A DNA stretch of 64,000 nucleotides from Phycisphaeraceae bacterium (GTDB lineage: Bacteria; Planctomycetota; Phycisphaerae; Phycisphaerales; UBA1924). The stretch spans positions 2,666,001 to 2,730,000 of the forward strand of contig JAHBWV010000001.1 in assembly GCA_019636845.1 (NCBI GenBank). The letters run 5' to 3'. Position 1 is the first letter of the stretch. Every line of letters begins with the position of its first letter. The notes below the pieces were generated by a model. That model saw nothing but the letters and a program-made list of their open reading frames with translations. It was not told the DNA's origin and searched no databases. Of the stretch, positions 1 to 7,330 are shown piece after piece. Made by a program: the position numbers and the translations under genes.

Positions 1-178
1 CGCGATGATCCTTGTGCCGTGCATGGCGACCGAGGGGATCGAGCGCGCCGCGGCCCGCGCGGGCGATGGCGCGATGTTCGATGTAAGCGGGCGCGTCTTC
101 CAGCACCAGGGGCGGAACTACTTTCTGCCGGTGATGTACATCGCGGAGACAAGCCGCAACGTCAAGCCGCTGCGTTGA
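1..178 (+). CDS. C-terminal end of an unknown protein (cut by window start)
   Basis: The window opens inside a reading frame that ends at the TGA at 176-178. About 58 residues are visible, including the stretches ILVPCMATEGIERAA and GRVFQHQGRNYFLPVMYI. The GRNYFLP pattern followed by a short polar tail recalls the end of a conserved planctomycete hypothetical protein, but I cannot name a function. Its last 17 bases overlap the 3' end of the convergent membrane-protein gene on the other strand. Frame continuity and sensible composition support it as coding; the start lies outside the window. Confidence 0.55.
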   Translation, partial: AMILVPCMATEGIERAAARAGDGAMFDVSGRVFQHQGRNYFLPVMYIAETSRNVKPLR

Positions 179-968
179 CGCGCGTCGTGCGTTCCCGCAA
201 CGCGACGGCTCGCGCGTGATGGCCGCGTGCGATAGCCAGGAGCAGGGCGCAGGCGATGAGCGCGACGCCCACGGTCTCAGCGGATTCTTCTGCGAGTTGT
301 CCCCAAGGTGGAGGATCCTCCGAGAGCCGAAGCAGCAGATCGTCCGTGACGTACCCGAGGCCGACAAAGCCGCACGCCGCGGCGAATGTCCACGCGAACG
401 AATCAAGCCCGATGAGGAGTCGCTTCCAGCGCACTCTCGCGCAGATGAGCGGGACGAAGAAGCATGCCGCGCAGGCGATGAAGAACGCGGCCCACATGAT
501 ACGAACGAGAGGATCGGTGCTCGGATCGGTCCACCAGTCGCTGCGGAAGCGGACCGCACTCTCGGGTGTAAGACCGAGGATGTGGATGTTCTCCGGGTTG
601 AGCAGCACGTGCAGATCGAGCTCTCGCATGCCCGCGACGAACGACAGAAAGCCTGCCCACAAGTGGAATGAGACATCGCGGCGTGCGCCGCCTCGCCAGC
701 ACCCGAAGGCGGCGATGGCGACGCAGAGCAGCCAGGACCACGGGTGCGTGCGCTCCAGAAGGCCGCTCTCGGCAAAGACACGCTCGAGTTGCATCCCGGG
801 ACGCGCAAGGATGAATGCACAGAGCGAGAGAGCGCCAAGTGCACACACGAACGCGCTGATCCCGCGGAAGCGTGTGCCCGCGGGGCGTGAGAGGTACCGG
901 GTCTCTTCGGGCAAGGACAGCCCCTCACGCGCAGGTGAATCGAAAGCAGCAGAATCACGGTCAGCCAT
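162..968 (-). CDS. Multi-pass membrane protein of unknown function
   Basis: This 268-residue protein has a short polar N-terminus followed by about six hydrophobic segments, roughly at residues 35-56, 76-92, 100-120, 155-178, 185-208 and 230-248. No catalytic motif is recognisable. The loop after the third segment carries a Trp/Asp-rich stretch (FRSDWWTDPSTDPL). It lies 29 bp downstream of lpxI on the same strand, so the two may be co-transcribed. Its 3' end overlaps the convergent gene at the window edge. It appears to be an inner-membrane protein; no family name is offered. Confidence 0.6.
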   Translation of the reverse strand: MADRDSAAFDSPAREGLSLPEETRYLSRPAGTRFRGISAFVCALGALSLCAFILARPGMQLERVFAESGLLERTHPWSWLLCVAIAAFGCWRGGARRDVSFHLWAGFLSFVAGMRELDLHVLLNPENIHILGLTPESAVRFRSDWWTDPSTDPLVRIMWAAFFIACAACFFVPLICARVRWKRLLIGLDSFAWTFAAACGFVGLGYVTDDLLLRLSEDPPPWGQLAEESAETVGVALIACALLLAIARGHHARAVALRERTTRVNAAA

Positions 969-997
969 GAAGACGCCTATTCACCGGATGAAGCGGA

Positions 998-1882
998 TCA
1001 GGCCTTGGCGACTGGAACGCCCACGATCGAGATCCCGCGGGCATCCGCGAGATCGATCACCTCGGCCTTGTTAATCATGATCACGTCGCCCGCGGCAAGG
1101 GCGAGACATCCCGCGCCCGCGGCGTGCAGGTTCTCGATCGTCTGAGGCCCGATCGTCGGCACGTCGGAACGGCGGTCGTGCCCGGAGCGGGCTCCCTTGC
1201 AGATTGTCCAGCCCTTGGCGCGGCAGAGTGTGCCGGTGCGTTCGATCATTCGGTCTGTGCCCTCCACCGCCTCGACCGCGATCACATCACGCTCGCGCAC
1301 CGAGACGGCCTGGCCGATGTCAAGCCGGAGCAGCTCGCGGAGCATGGGCCAGACGAAGTCGATGTCCTGCTCCTGCATCGCAGTCGGCCGGGTGCGGGTC
1401 ATCACGCCCTCGGTCGCGAGCTCGGCAGGGATGGGATAGGTCGAATCGAGCAGTTGCACGCCGCAACGGTCGAGTTCCTCGGCGATGGCCCCGAGCACGG
1501 CGTGCGAGCGTCGATCGTGGCGCAGGTGGCGATACCAGGCAACGACGGTGCGCACGTCAGGGATGTTCTTGACCATCCGCAGCGGATCGTGCATCAGCTT
1601 GGCCTTATCGACCCTGCCGACCATGATGGCATGACGCACGCCCAGTCGGGCGAGTATCCGCGCCCAGGACCCGACACGGAGCAGCCCGACATCGCGGAAC
1701 GACGTGCAGATCTCAGGCAGGCCCGCCTCATACTGCCTCCAGAGCCCGAGACCGTGGACAGCGTGACCCTTCTCGCGTAGCGAGCGGGCGATGATCACGG
1801 GCAACTGGCCGCCGCCTGCGATCAGACCGATCGCCGTGGGTGGCGCGGGCGGGTCTGGCAGGATGGTCAGTGGGCTAAGCAT
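998..1882 (-). CDS. lpxI: LpxI-type UDP-2,3-diacylglucosamine pyrophosphatase
   Basis: LpxI hydrolyses UDP-2,3-diacylglucosamine to lipid X plus UMP in lipid A synthesis, replacing LpxH in many Gram-negative bacteria. The protein shows the family's N-terminal IGLIAGGGQLPVIIAR signature, the central TRTRPTAMQEQDIDFVW region, and the C-terminal DVPTIGPQTIENLHAAG and LALAAGDVIMINK motifs. I start at the Met at 1882, which gives 294 residues and places the glycine-rich motif about 18 residues in. The open frame extends to 1984, but those residues look unlike coding sequence. The presence of lpxI implies an outer membrane with lipid A or a related glycolipid. A membrane-protein gene follows 29 bp downstream. 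Confidence 0.88.
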   Translation of the reverse strand: MLSPLTILPDPPAPPTAIGLIAGGGQLPVIIARSLREKGHAVHGLGLWRQYEAGLPEICTSFRDVGLLRVGSWARILARLGVRHAIMVGRVDKAKLMHDPLRMVKNIPDVRTVVAWYRHLRHDRRSHAVLGAIAEELDRCGVQLLDSTYPIPAELATEGVMTRTRPTAMQEQDIDFVWPMLRELLRLDIGQAVSVRERDVIAVEAVEGTDRMIERTGTLCRAKGWTICKGARSGHDRRSDVPTIGPQTIENLHAAGAGCLALAAGDVIMINKAEVIDLADARGISIVGVPVAKA

Positions 1883-2085
1883 TCGTGAACAAGGCATCGA
1901 GCCCGGCCAGCTCCGGGGAACGCGAGAGCACTTTCGTACCCATTTCGCGTCATCCAATCTAGTTCCCACACCCCCTGCAATCAAGTTCGGCTTCTGAATG
2001 GTTTCTGCCGAGGACTAACCCCGAAGGCCAGCCCCAGAGAGCCATTGAGGAGCGTAGACACCACCAAGCCGATACAGAGTGTCGG

Positions 2086-2412
2086 ATGTCTGAGCATCAG
2101 AAGCCCACAATACGAGTCTCTGGAAGCGAGAAGCGTGCCTTCCCGCTGCCGATCACATACCCAACCCCGGCGATCACGCCCGACGGTGATGCCTTCGTAC
2201 CTGAAGGTTCCGCCCCTCCGGAACTCCCCCCAACACCGGCACGACCCTCGATCGGTGTGTACTTCGAGTGCGCGAATCAGTACGTCCGCGTCTACAGGAA
2301 CGTCACGGGAAGCGAGTATCTCGCCAGATGTCCGAAGTGCGCCAAGACCATGTCCTTCCTAGTCGCGCCGGGGGGCACCGCGCAGCGCATGTTCGCGGCA
2401 TCATGCCACTGA
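2086..2412 (+). CDS. Small zinc-ribbon-like planctomycete hypothetical protein
   Basis: This is a 108-residue protein with a Pro-rich N-terminal half and a compact C-terminal domain. The domain contains GVYFECANQYVRVYRNV, then a CPKCAK pair and the ending QRMFAASCH. The two Cys groups (C-A-N and CPKC) could form a treble-clef or zinc ribbon. I recall similar short proteins with a GVYFxCxNxYxRIYxN core in planctomycetes, but no function is established. No clear Shine-Dalgarno precedes the ATG at 2086. The gene stands alone between lpxI (divergent) and the next plus-strand gene. Confidence 0.55.
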   Translation: MSEHQKPTIRVSGSEKRAFPLPITYPTPAITPDGDAFVPEGSAPPELPPTPARPSIGVYFECANQYVRVYRNVTGSEYLARCPKCAKTMSFLVAPGGTAQRMFAASCH

Positions 2413-2458
2413 ATGCGGGCCACGGGCCTTAATCTCGCGCCGCGGCTAGACTGCCCAC

Positions 2459-3001
2459 ATGAGCATGATGCCTGGATACGAGATCGCACGCGCCAGCGGC
2501 GTGTGCGCGGGCACCGGACGCGAGATCGCTGTCGGTGAGTCCTACATCGCCGCGCTCTGGACCGAGACCGATCCCGAACGACCTGGCACGGAACTCATGC
2601 GCCGGTCGGACTATTCGACCGAGGCGTGGATCACCGGCCACCGCCCGACTGGGCCGCTCGTCGGACACTGGCGAGCCACGCTGTCGCCTCCCAACACAAG
2701 GAAGCGGGCTCTCATCGGTGATGACGAGCTGCTCGACCTCTTCATGCAACTCGGCGAAACGACCGAGACCAAGCGCCTCGCCTTCAGGTATCTGCTCGCC
2801 CTGATCCTCGTTCGAAAGCGTCTGCTTCGGGTCGAAGGGTCTCCCAAGCGCGGCACACTGAACGTCCGGCTCAAGCCCGTCGGAGATGCGCCAGGACAGG
2901 TGGTCGAGGTCGTCGATCCAGGAATGGATGAAGCGATGATCGCCGACGCGACCGAGCAGCTCTCCGCCGTGCTTGCCAACGATGAGCCGGTGACGACGTG
3001 A
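2459..3001 (+). CDS. Conserved hypothetical protein, possible Cys-containing N-terminal fold
   Basis: The 180-residue protein starts MSMMPGYEIARASGVCAGTG. The pattern CAGTGREIAVGESY resembles the opening of a family of planctomycete hypotheticals in which a CxxTGRxL...GE motif precedes a beta-rich domain. The centre (RALIGDDELLDLFMQLG) is helical and is followed by a basic stretch ILVRKRLLRVEG. No signal peptide or membrane segment is seen, so it is probably cytoplasmic. Its TGA overlaps the GTG start of the downstream lipoprotein (2998-3001), indicating translational coupling in a small operon with the following two genes. Confidence 0.6.
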   Translation: MSMMPGYEIARASGVCAGTGREIAVGESYIAALWTETDPERPGTELMRRSDYSTEAWITGHRPTGPLVGHWRATLSPPNTRKRALIGDDELLDLFMQLGETTETKRLAFRYLLALILVRKRLLRVEGSPKRGTLNVRLKPVGDAPGQVVEVVDPGMDEAMIADATEQLSAVLANDEPVTT

Positions 3002-3882
3002 ACGCCCCCCGAAGATCCACAGCCACCATCTGCGCCACACTCACGCTCGCAATGGCGTGGTCACTGCCCGGCTGCAAGTCCGGTCCTGATCGGCGGGGCG
3101 ATCGGATGGTCGAGCGCGGCCCTGCCCCGGCGTATGCCGAAGCCGCCGCGAGATTCAACGAGGTTGCCGCGGCGTATGACCATCTCTGGACGCCTGTCGC
3201 GTTGCGTGTCCGCTATCGGGATGCGTCCAGCGGGAAGATGGCCGAGGACCTCTTGGATGGTCACTTTCAGGCGATCGCGCCCGATCGCGTCGCGCTCCGC
3301 ATCGACAAGCTCTCTGAGACCTACGCGTATCTGGGCTGTGACTCGGATCGCTATTGGTGGATCGATGTGAAGGCCGGCTCCGCCATCGTGGGCACGCACG
3401 CCAAGGCCACGCCCGCCGCGCTCGCAGACTTTGACATACCCGTGCACCCCCTGGACCTGATCGCGCTCCTGGGCATCGTGCCCGTTGACCCGACGGGGTA
3501 CGGCGCGACGCGCTGGTCGACCGACGGCAGGTCGCTGGGCATCCTCACCCGCGCCCGATTCGGCAACCGGCTACTCTGGGTCGATCCCAAGACCTACGAG
3601 CCGAACGCCGTCGAGATCACCGACGAGAACGGCCGCACCACCCTCCGCAGCACGATCACACGTCCCGAGCGCATCCCCATCGACGGCGACCGCGACTCCA
3701 GAGCCCGAATCGCCACCCAGTACGATGTGAAGTTCAACGACTCGGACTTCGCACTCGGCGTCCGTCTGCAAGGACCCGAGAACCGGCGCGAGCGCATGCG
3801 CCCCGCGGCATTCAATATGGACACCGTGCTCAGGACCTATCGCGTCAAGGACATCATCGATGTCGATGCGTCCAACCCCTGA
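2998..3882 (+). CDS. Predicted lipoprotein, possibly LolA/outer-membrane-lipoprotein-sorting-like
   Basis: This is a 294-residue exported lipoprotein. The N-terminus has a basic region, a hydrophobic stretch (TICATLTLAMAWSL) and a lipobox-like LPGC with the acceptor Cys near residue 26. The mature part begins with a helical segment and then a beta-rich domain with patterns such as VALRVRYRD, DRVALRIDK and RYWWIDVKAG. This resembles the half-barrel fold of LolA/LppX-type proteins that bind lipid. That fold is my inference. The GTG start overlaps the upstream stop (GTGA at 2998-3001), and the 3' end overlaps the next gene by 23 bp, so the three genes 2459-4630 look like one operon. Confidence 0.65.
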   Translation: MNAPRRSTATICATLTLAMAWSLPGCKSGPDRRGDRMVERGPAPAYAEAAARFNEVAAAYDHLWTPVALRVRYRDASSGKMAEDLLDGHFQAIAPDRVALRIDKLSETYAYLGCDSDRYWWIDVKAGSAIVGTHAKATPAALADFDIPVHPLDLIALLGIVPVDPTGYGATRWSTDGRSLGILTRARFGNRLLWVDPKTYEPNAVEITDENGRTTLRSTITRPERIPIDGDRDSRARIATQYDVKFNDSDFALGVRLQGPENRRERMRPAAFNMDTVLRTYRVKDIIDVDASNP

Positions 3883-4630
3883 CCCGCACCCCCGCCACGA
3901 TCCGCGCGATGAGTACACGCTCCTCTGCGAGCGTTGCGGCTATGTGCTCGAAGGGCTCGCGCAAGACGGCAACTGCCCCGAATGCGGCACGCCCATCGCC
4001 GAATCGCTGCCGGGGAACACAAGAACGGGAACGGACTGGCAGCGGTCCCCGGCCCCCCATTCCTTCTTGACCACGCTCTGGCGCACTCTCGCGCAACCCC
4101 GCCGCACGTTCGACCGACTCCGGATCGACGCCCGCTCGACCGGATCGCTCGAAGCGTGGACAACGCTGCTCGCGGCCGCGCTCTTTGTGGCCCCGTCCTT
4201 TGTCTACTACGCGCTCCGGGTCCTCTTCGGCCCAAACCCCGCTCAGCGGTCAATCTTGCAGGATGCGGCTCTGGGCGTAGCAGGCCTGATCGGTGGCACA
4301 CTCATCGTCGCGTTGATCCTCTCGATCCTCACCGGCATCGAGCGCACAGGCATCCGGGCCTATGGACGCGTCCATAGGCGACGCATCACCTATGCCATCG
4401 CCAACTCCGTGTGCGCCCACGCCTGCGTCGGCTGGCTGACGGCGGCGGTTCTGTTCTCGATCGCGCTGCTCGTCGCTCGCAGTGTCGGTTCCTTCTGGTG
4501 GCTTGTTCTGCCCACCCTTGCCCTCTTCCTCGGCCTCCTCCACTTTGAGATCCTCGTCTGGCTGGGCGTGAAACGCTGCCGCTACGCCAATCGCGAGCGC
4601 CCGGCCCATCTCCCCTCCCCCACGCCCTGA
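3860..4630 (+). CDS. Zinc-ribbon plus multi-pass membrane protein
   Basis: The 256-residue protein begins with a polar region and a zinc ribbon built from CERCGYVLEGL and CPECGTPI, a format very common in Phycisphaerae membrane proteins. The rest has about four hydrophobic segments, near residues 95-115, 130-155, 180-205 and 208-235, in a Yip1-like arrangement. It probably sits in the inner membrane with the ribbon in the cytoplasm. No enzyme motif is visible. It overlaps the 3' end of the upstream lipoprotein gene by 23 bp. An upstream in-frame Met is absent, so the start at 3860 is fairly secure. Confidence 0.65.
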   Translation: MSMRPTPDPHPRHDPRDEYTLLCERCGYVLEGLAQDGNCPECGTPIAESLPGNTRTGTDWQRSPAPHSFLTTLWRTLAQPRRTFDRLRIDARSTGSLEAWTTLLAAALFVAPSFVYYALRVLFGPNPAQRSILQDAALGVAGLIGGTLIVALILSILTGIERTGIRAYGRVHRRRITYAIANSVCAHACVGWLTAAVLFSIALLVARSVGSFWWLVLPTLALFLGLLHFEILVWLGVKRCRYANRERPAHLPSPTP

Positions 4631-4659
4631 ATCCCCCAACGCGTGCCTGCGGCGCCTTC

Positions 4660-4691
4660 GTGACTCCGTGACTTCTTGACTCCGTGACTTT
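4660..4691. repeat. Four degenerate 8-bp tandem repeats (GTGACTCC-like)
   Basis: The intergenic segment reads as GTGACTCC, GTGACTTC, TTGACTCC and GTGACTTT in tandem, directly upstream of the DUF1801 gene. Six copies of a closely related 8-mer fill another gap at 11441-11488. The shared unit and period suggest one family of short intergenic tandem repeats in this genome. It does not look like a hairpin or a terminator. Confidence 0.7.
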
Positions 4692-4707
4692 CCAGTACAC
4701 TCCCCCC

Positions 4708-5355
4708 ATGCAGAGCAAAGCCACCACCGTTGACCAGTACATGGCCGAACTCCCCGAGGACCGGCGCGCGGCCCTCAGCGCGGTCCGCGACACCATCCGT
4801 GCCAACATCGACAAGGATGTCGAGGAGTGCATGGGGTATGGCATGCCGGGATACGCGATCCCGCATCGCGTCTACCCGCCGGGGTATCACTGCGATCCGT
4901 CGATGGGTCTGCCGTTCGCCGGCTTCGCCTCGCAGAAGAACTACATGTCGGTCTACCTCATGACCGTCTACGGCGAGGGCTCGGAGGAGAACTGGTTCCG
5001 CGAGAAGTGGGCCAAGACCGGCAAGAAGCTCGACATGGGCAAGTGCTGCATCCGCTTCAAGAAGCTTGAGGACCTTGCGCTTGATGTGATCGGCGAGGCG
5101 ATCCGGCGCGTGTCGGCGAAGGACTTCATCGCGCATTATGAGAAGAGCATCCTGAGCATGAACAAGTCGGCGTCGGCGAAGCGTGCGGCGAAGGGGACCG
5201 CCAAGAAAGCGACGGTCGCGCGGCCCGCGACAAAGCCCGCCAAGAGAAAGCCCACGACGCCAAAGACCGCCAAGAGAGTCGCCAAGAAGACCGCAAAGCG
5301 TGTCGCACGGCCAGCAGCAAAGAAGAAAGTCGCACGGCGGGCTCGATCGCGATAG
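4708..5355 (+). CDS. DUF1801 (YdhG-like) protein with lysine/alanine-rich C-terminal tail
   Basis: Residues 1-145 form a DUF1801/YdhG-like domain. It shows the family opening TTVDQYMAELPEDRRAALSAVRDTI, split here by the motif ECMGYGMPGYAIPH, the central FAGFASQKNYMSVYLM and the later CCIRFKKLEDL. The biochemical role of this frataxin-like fold is poorly defined. From about residue 150 the protein becomes a tail of roughly 65 residues made almost only of Lys, Ala, Arg, Thr and Pro, like a histone H1 tail, which should bind nucleic acid. I chose the ATG at 4708 because family members start just before the TTVDQY motif. It is convergent with the YkgJ gene, leaving 8 bp between stops. Confidence 0.8.
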   Translation: MQSKATTVDQYMAELPEDRRAALSAVRDTIRANIDKDVEECMGYGMPGYAIPHRVYPPGYHCDPSMGLPFAGFASQKNYMSVYLMTVYGEGSEENWFREKWAKTGKKLDMGKCCIRFKKLEDLALDVIGEAIRRVSAKDFIAHYEKSILSMNKSASAKRAAKGTAKKATVARPATKPAKRKPTTPKTAKRVAKKTAKRVARPAAKKKVARRARSR

Positions 5356-5363
5356 ACACAATC

Positions 5364-5873
5364 TCACTCCGCCATCGCCTCCAGCAACTCCCGCCACTCC
5401 GCATACGCATACACGATCCCGTGGCGATCGTGCAGTTCGCGGATCCGGGCCATCCCGCGCTCCGTCAGATCAAACTGCCACGCCTGGGCCGTGCGATCGC
5501 AGAAATACACGCGGCAGCCGAGCGGCCTGACGGGGTGCACGCCGCACAGGTTTTGTTCCTGAAACGGGCACCCGCCCGTCGCTCTCGCTCGCTCGACATC
5601 GGTCGTGAGGAGCACGGGCGACTGGCCGCTTGGCCGTTTCAGGCCCCCCACTCGCGTGACCGTGTACGCCGCCTCCAGACCGGTCGTGTACAGCCGATGC
5701 CCCGTCTTCTCAAAGTTGCAGCACCTGCCCGAGGCCCAGCACGCGGGCCCGCGCTCGGCGATCTCGCGTGCGACATCGGTGTAGATTTCTTCCAGTTCCG
5801 CGGCAACCGCGGGCTCGCGCGCCATGTCCAGCCATGCAGCCGCCATCGCTCGGAGTGATTCGGGTTCGCTCAT
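5364..5873 (-). CDS. YkgJ-family cysteine-cluster protein (first of two)
   Basis: This 169-residue protein has the Cys pattern of the YkgJ/CxxCxxCC family, predicted to hold zinc or an iron-sulfur cluster. Visible elements are CWASGRCCNFE near residue 45, CPFQEQNLCGVHPVRPLGCR near residue 105 and a further CDR soon after. The spacing PxRPxxCR is the family hallmark. No membrane segment or signal is present. Its ATG overlaps the stop of the upstream paralogue (5870-5873), so both are translated from one message. The function is unknown; some members are annotated as Fe-S oxidoreductase-like. Confidence 0.8.
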   Translation of the reverse strand: MSEPESLRAMAAAWLDMAREPAVAAELEEIYTDVAREIAERGPACWASGRCCNFEKTGHRLYTTGLEAAYTVTRVGGLKRPSGQSPVLLTTDVERARATGGCPFQEQNLCGVHPVRPLGCRVYFCDRTAQAWQFDLTERGMARIRELHDRHGIVYAYAEWRELLEAMAE

Positions 5874-6379
5874 CGCGCCGGATCCAATCGCCCCTCAATG
5901 GTCGCACGCACCATCCGGATCTCGGCTGGTGCGTGCAACTCACCCTTCCCCATCCCCGGGCACGTCCGCTTCCCCTGATTCCATCCGTCCTCTGATCGCA
6001 CCATCGCCGGCCAGAACGGCCATGCGCGGCACTGCGCCGGCCGCGCCGCATAGACAGAGCAGACCGCCTTTCCCGGCACGCGCTGCCGATCGAGGAACAC
6101 GCAGTCAAAGCCAGCCGGAGAGTCCTTCTCCTTCAGCGACAGCCCCAGAAACGTGCTCTGGCAATACGTCTCGCGGAACGCCTCGACACTGGTGCCGACC
6201 TCCGCCGCAAGAGCCGCGACCTCGGCATCATCCACGATCACATACCCCGGCGGGCCGGAGCAGCAGTTGCCGCACTGGGTGCAGGAGAAGCGGAGCCCGA
6301 CATCGCCCGTCGCTGGATCGGCAGCGTCGAACCACTCGCGTGCTCTCTCTGGTTCGTGATGTGATGACTGCTCGGCCAT
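5870..6379 (-). CDS. YkgJ-family cysteine-cluster protein (second of two)
   Basis: This protein is also 169 residues but is a diverged paralogue of its neighbour. It carries the canonical start of the family, FSCTQCGNCCSGPPGYV, near residue 31, then CVFLDRQRVPGKAVCSVY and RPAQCRAWPFWP, and a last Cys at KRTCPGMG. This fits the standard CxxCxxCC...C...PxxCRxxPF layout more closely than the downstream copy. The stop overlaps the next gene's ATG, and it begins 3 bp after the stop of the cyclodeaminase gene, so the three genes form one minus-strand operon. Metal binding is inferred from family knowledge. Confidence 0.85.
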   Translation of the reverse strand: MAEQSSHHEPERAREWFDAADPATGDVGLRFSCTQCGNCCSGPPGYVIVDDAEVAALAAEVGTSVEAFRETYCQSTFLGLSLKEKDSPAGFDCVFLDRQRVPGKAVCSVYAARPAQCRAWPFWPAMVRSEDGWNQGKRTCPGMGKGELHAPAEIRMVRATIEGRLDPAR

Positions 6380-6382
6380 GAT

Positions 6383-7024
6383 TCAGGACCGTGTCGGTTC
6401 TGGAGTGCAGGCACGCTCGATGGCGGCTGCTCTCAACACCGCCTCCGCCACGAGGCGATTGGTCTCCGCGTCGAGACGCCGTCGCTCACTTTCAGTTGAG
6501 ACAAGGGGGAGATTGATCCGGACATTCCACGCCGCGGCTCGTGCGCACGCTTCTGTCAGCAGCGCGGCGATCGCGAGATCCGACTTCAGGTACGGGTTGG
6601 TTATCGGGCCGAGTCTGCCCATGAGGCGAAGCACGTCACCACACGCCGCGAGCATGGAGTTCGGCGCGCCGAGCGCACCCTCAACGGCTTGGCTCCATTC
6701 TGCGATCCGCTGTGGGTGGTTCTCAGGGAGTTTCTGCAAGGCGTTGAGCCGCGAATACGCCGCGGCGTCCGCCTCCGCGAGGAGCAGGAGCAGCTCCCTG
6801 GCTCTCGTCAGTTGGATCGCTGCCGATTCCAGCTCTGGAACGTGAGCCGCGAGGGATTTTTTCCCGGCGGAATAGGCCACCACCATGGAGCCAAGTGCCG
6901 CTCCGAGGGCACCGACAGCCGCAGCGACCGCACCGCCCCCCGGCGAGGGTGTCTTTGAGGCAACCGCTCTGAGCAGATCAGAGAAGCGCAGTTCGGCCAA
7001 CGATTCGTGTGAAGTCTCGCTCAC
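6383..7024 (-). CDS. Formiminotransferase-cyclodeaminase family protein (FchA-like)
   Basis: The protein matches the FTCD_C domain: methenyl-THF cyclohydrolase or formimino-THF cyclodeaminase, acting on one-carbon folate intermediates. The diagnostic motif TPSPGGGAVAAAVGALGAAL lies near residue 25, followed by the helical body with NSMLAACGDVLRLM and TNPYLKSDLAIAALL. I start at the GTG at 7024 (213 residues), where homologues of this all-helical domain usually begin. The open frame continues to 7156, but those residues are implausible. It heads an operon with two YkgJ-type genes; why a folate enzyme is linked to cysteine-cluster proteins is not clear from sequence. Confidence 0.8.
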   Translation of the reverse strand: MSETSHESLAELRFSDLLRAVASKTPSPGGGAVAAAVGALGAALGSMVVAYSAGKKSLAAHVPELESAAIQLTRARELLLLLAEADAAAYSRLNALQKLPENHPQRIAEWSQAVEGALGAPNSMLAACGDVLRLMGRLGPITNPYLKSDLAIAALLTEACARAAAWNVRINLPLVSTESERRRLDAETNRLVAEAVLRAAAIERACTPEPTRS

Positions 7025-7330
7025 GGGCAGAGCGTAGCACGTTCCCCCATCTTGCCATATTCGTCCAAATCGTTCTTCAGGAATGGGGCTTCTGTGCTTG
7101 TAAATGGTGCAACAAATCAGTAAGTTGGCTTTGCTCCTGCGCGTGCTGGACACCACGGTGTCCGCCCACGCGCCGAGTCCGCCGAGTCATTGGAGAGTGA
7201 CCGTGTGTTTGCCGGGTCTTGATGGGGCGTCTGGGAGTTTCGGATCGGAGTCTCGTTCGGATGTCTAGTCTGGGAGGCGCTGGCTGGTGAGTGCTTGATC
7301 GGAAGCGTATTGAGAAACGGAGTGTGATCG

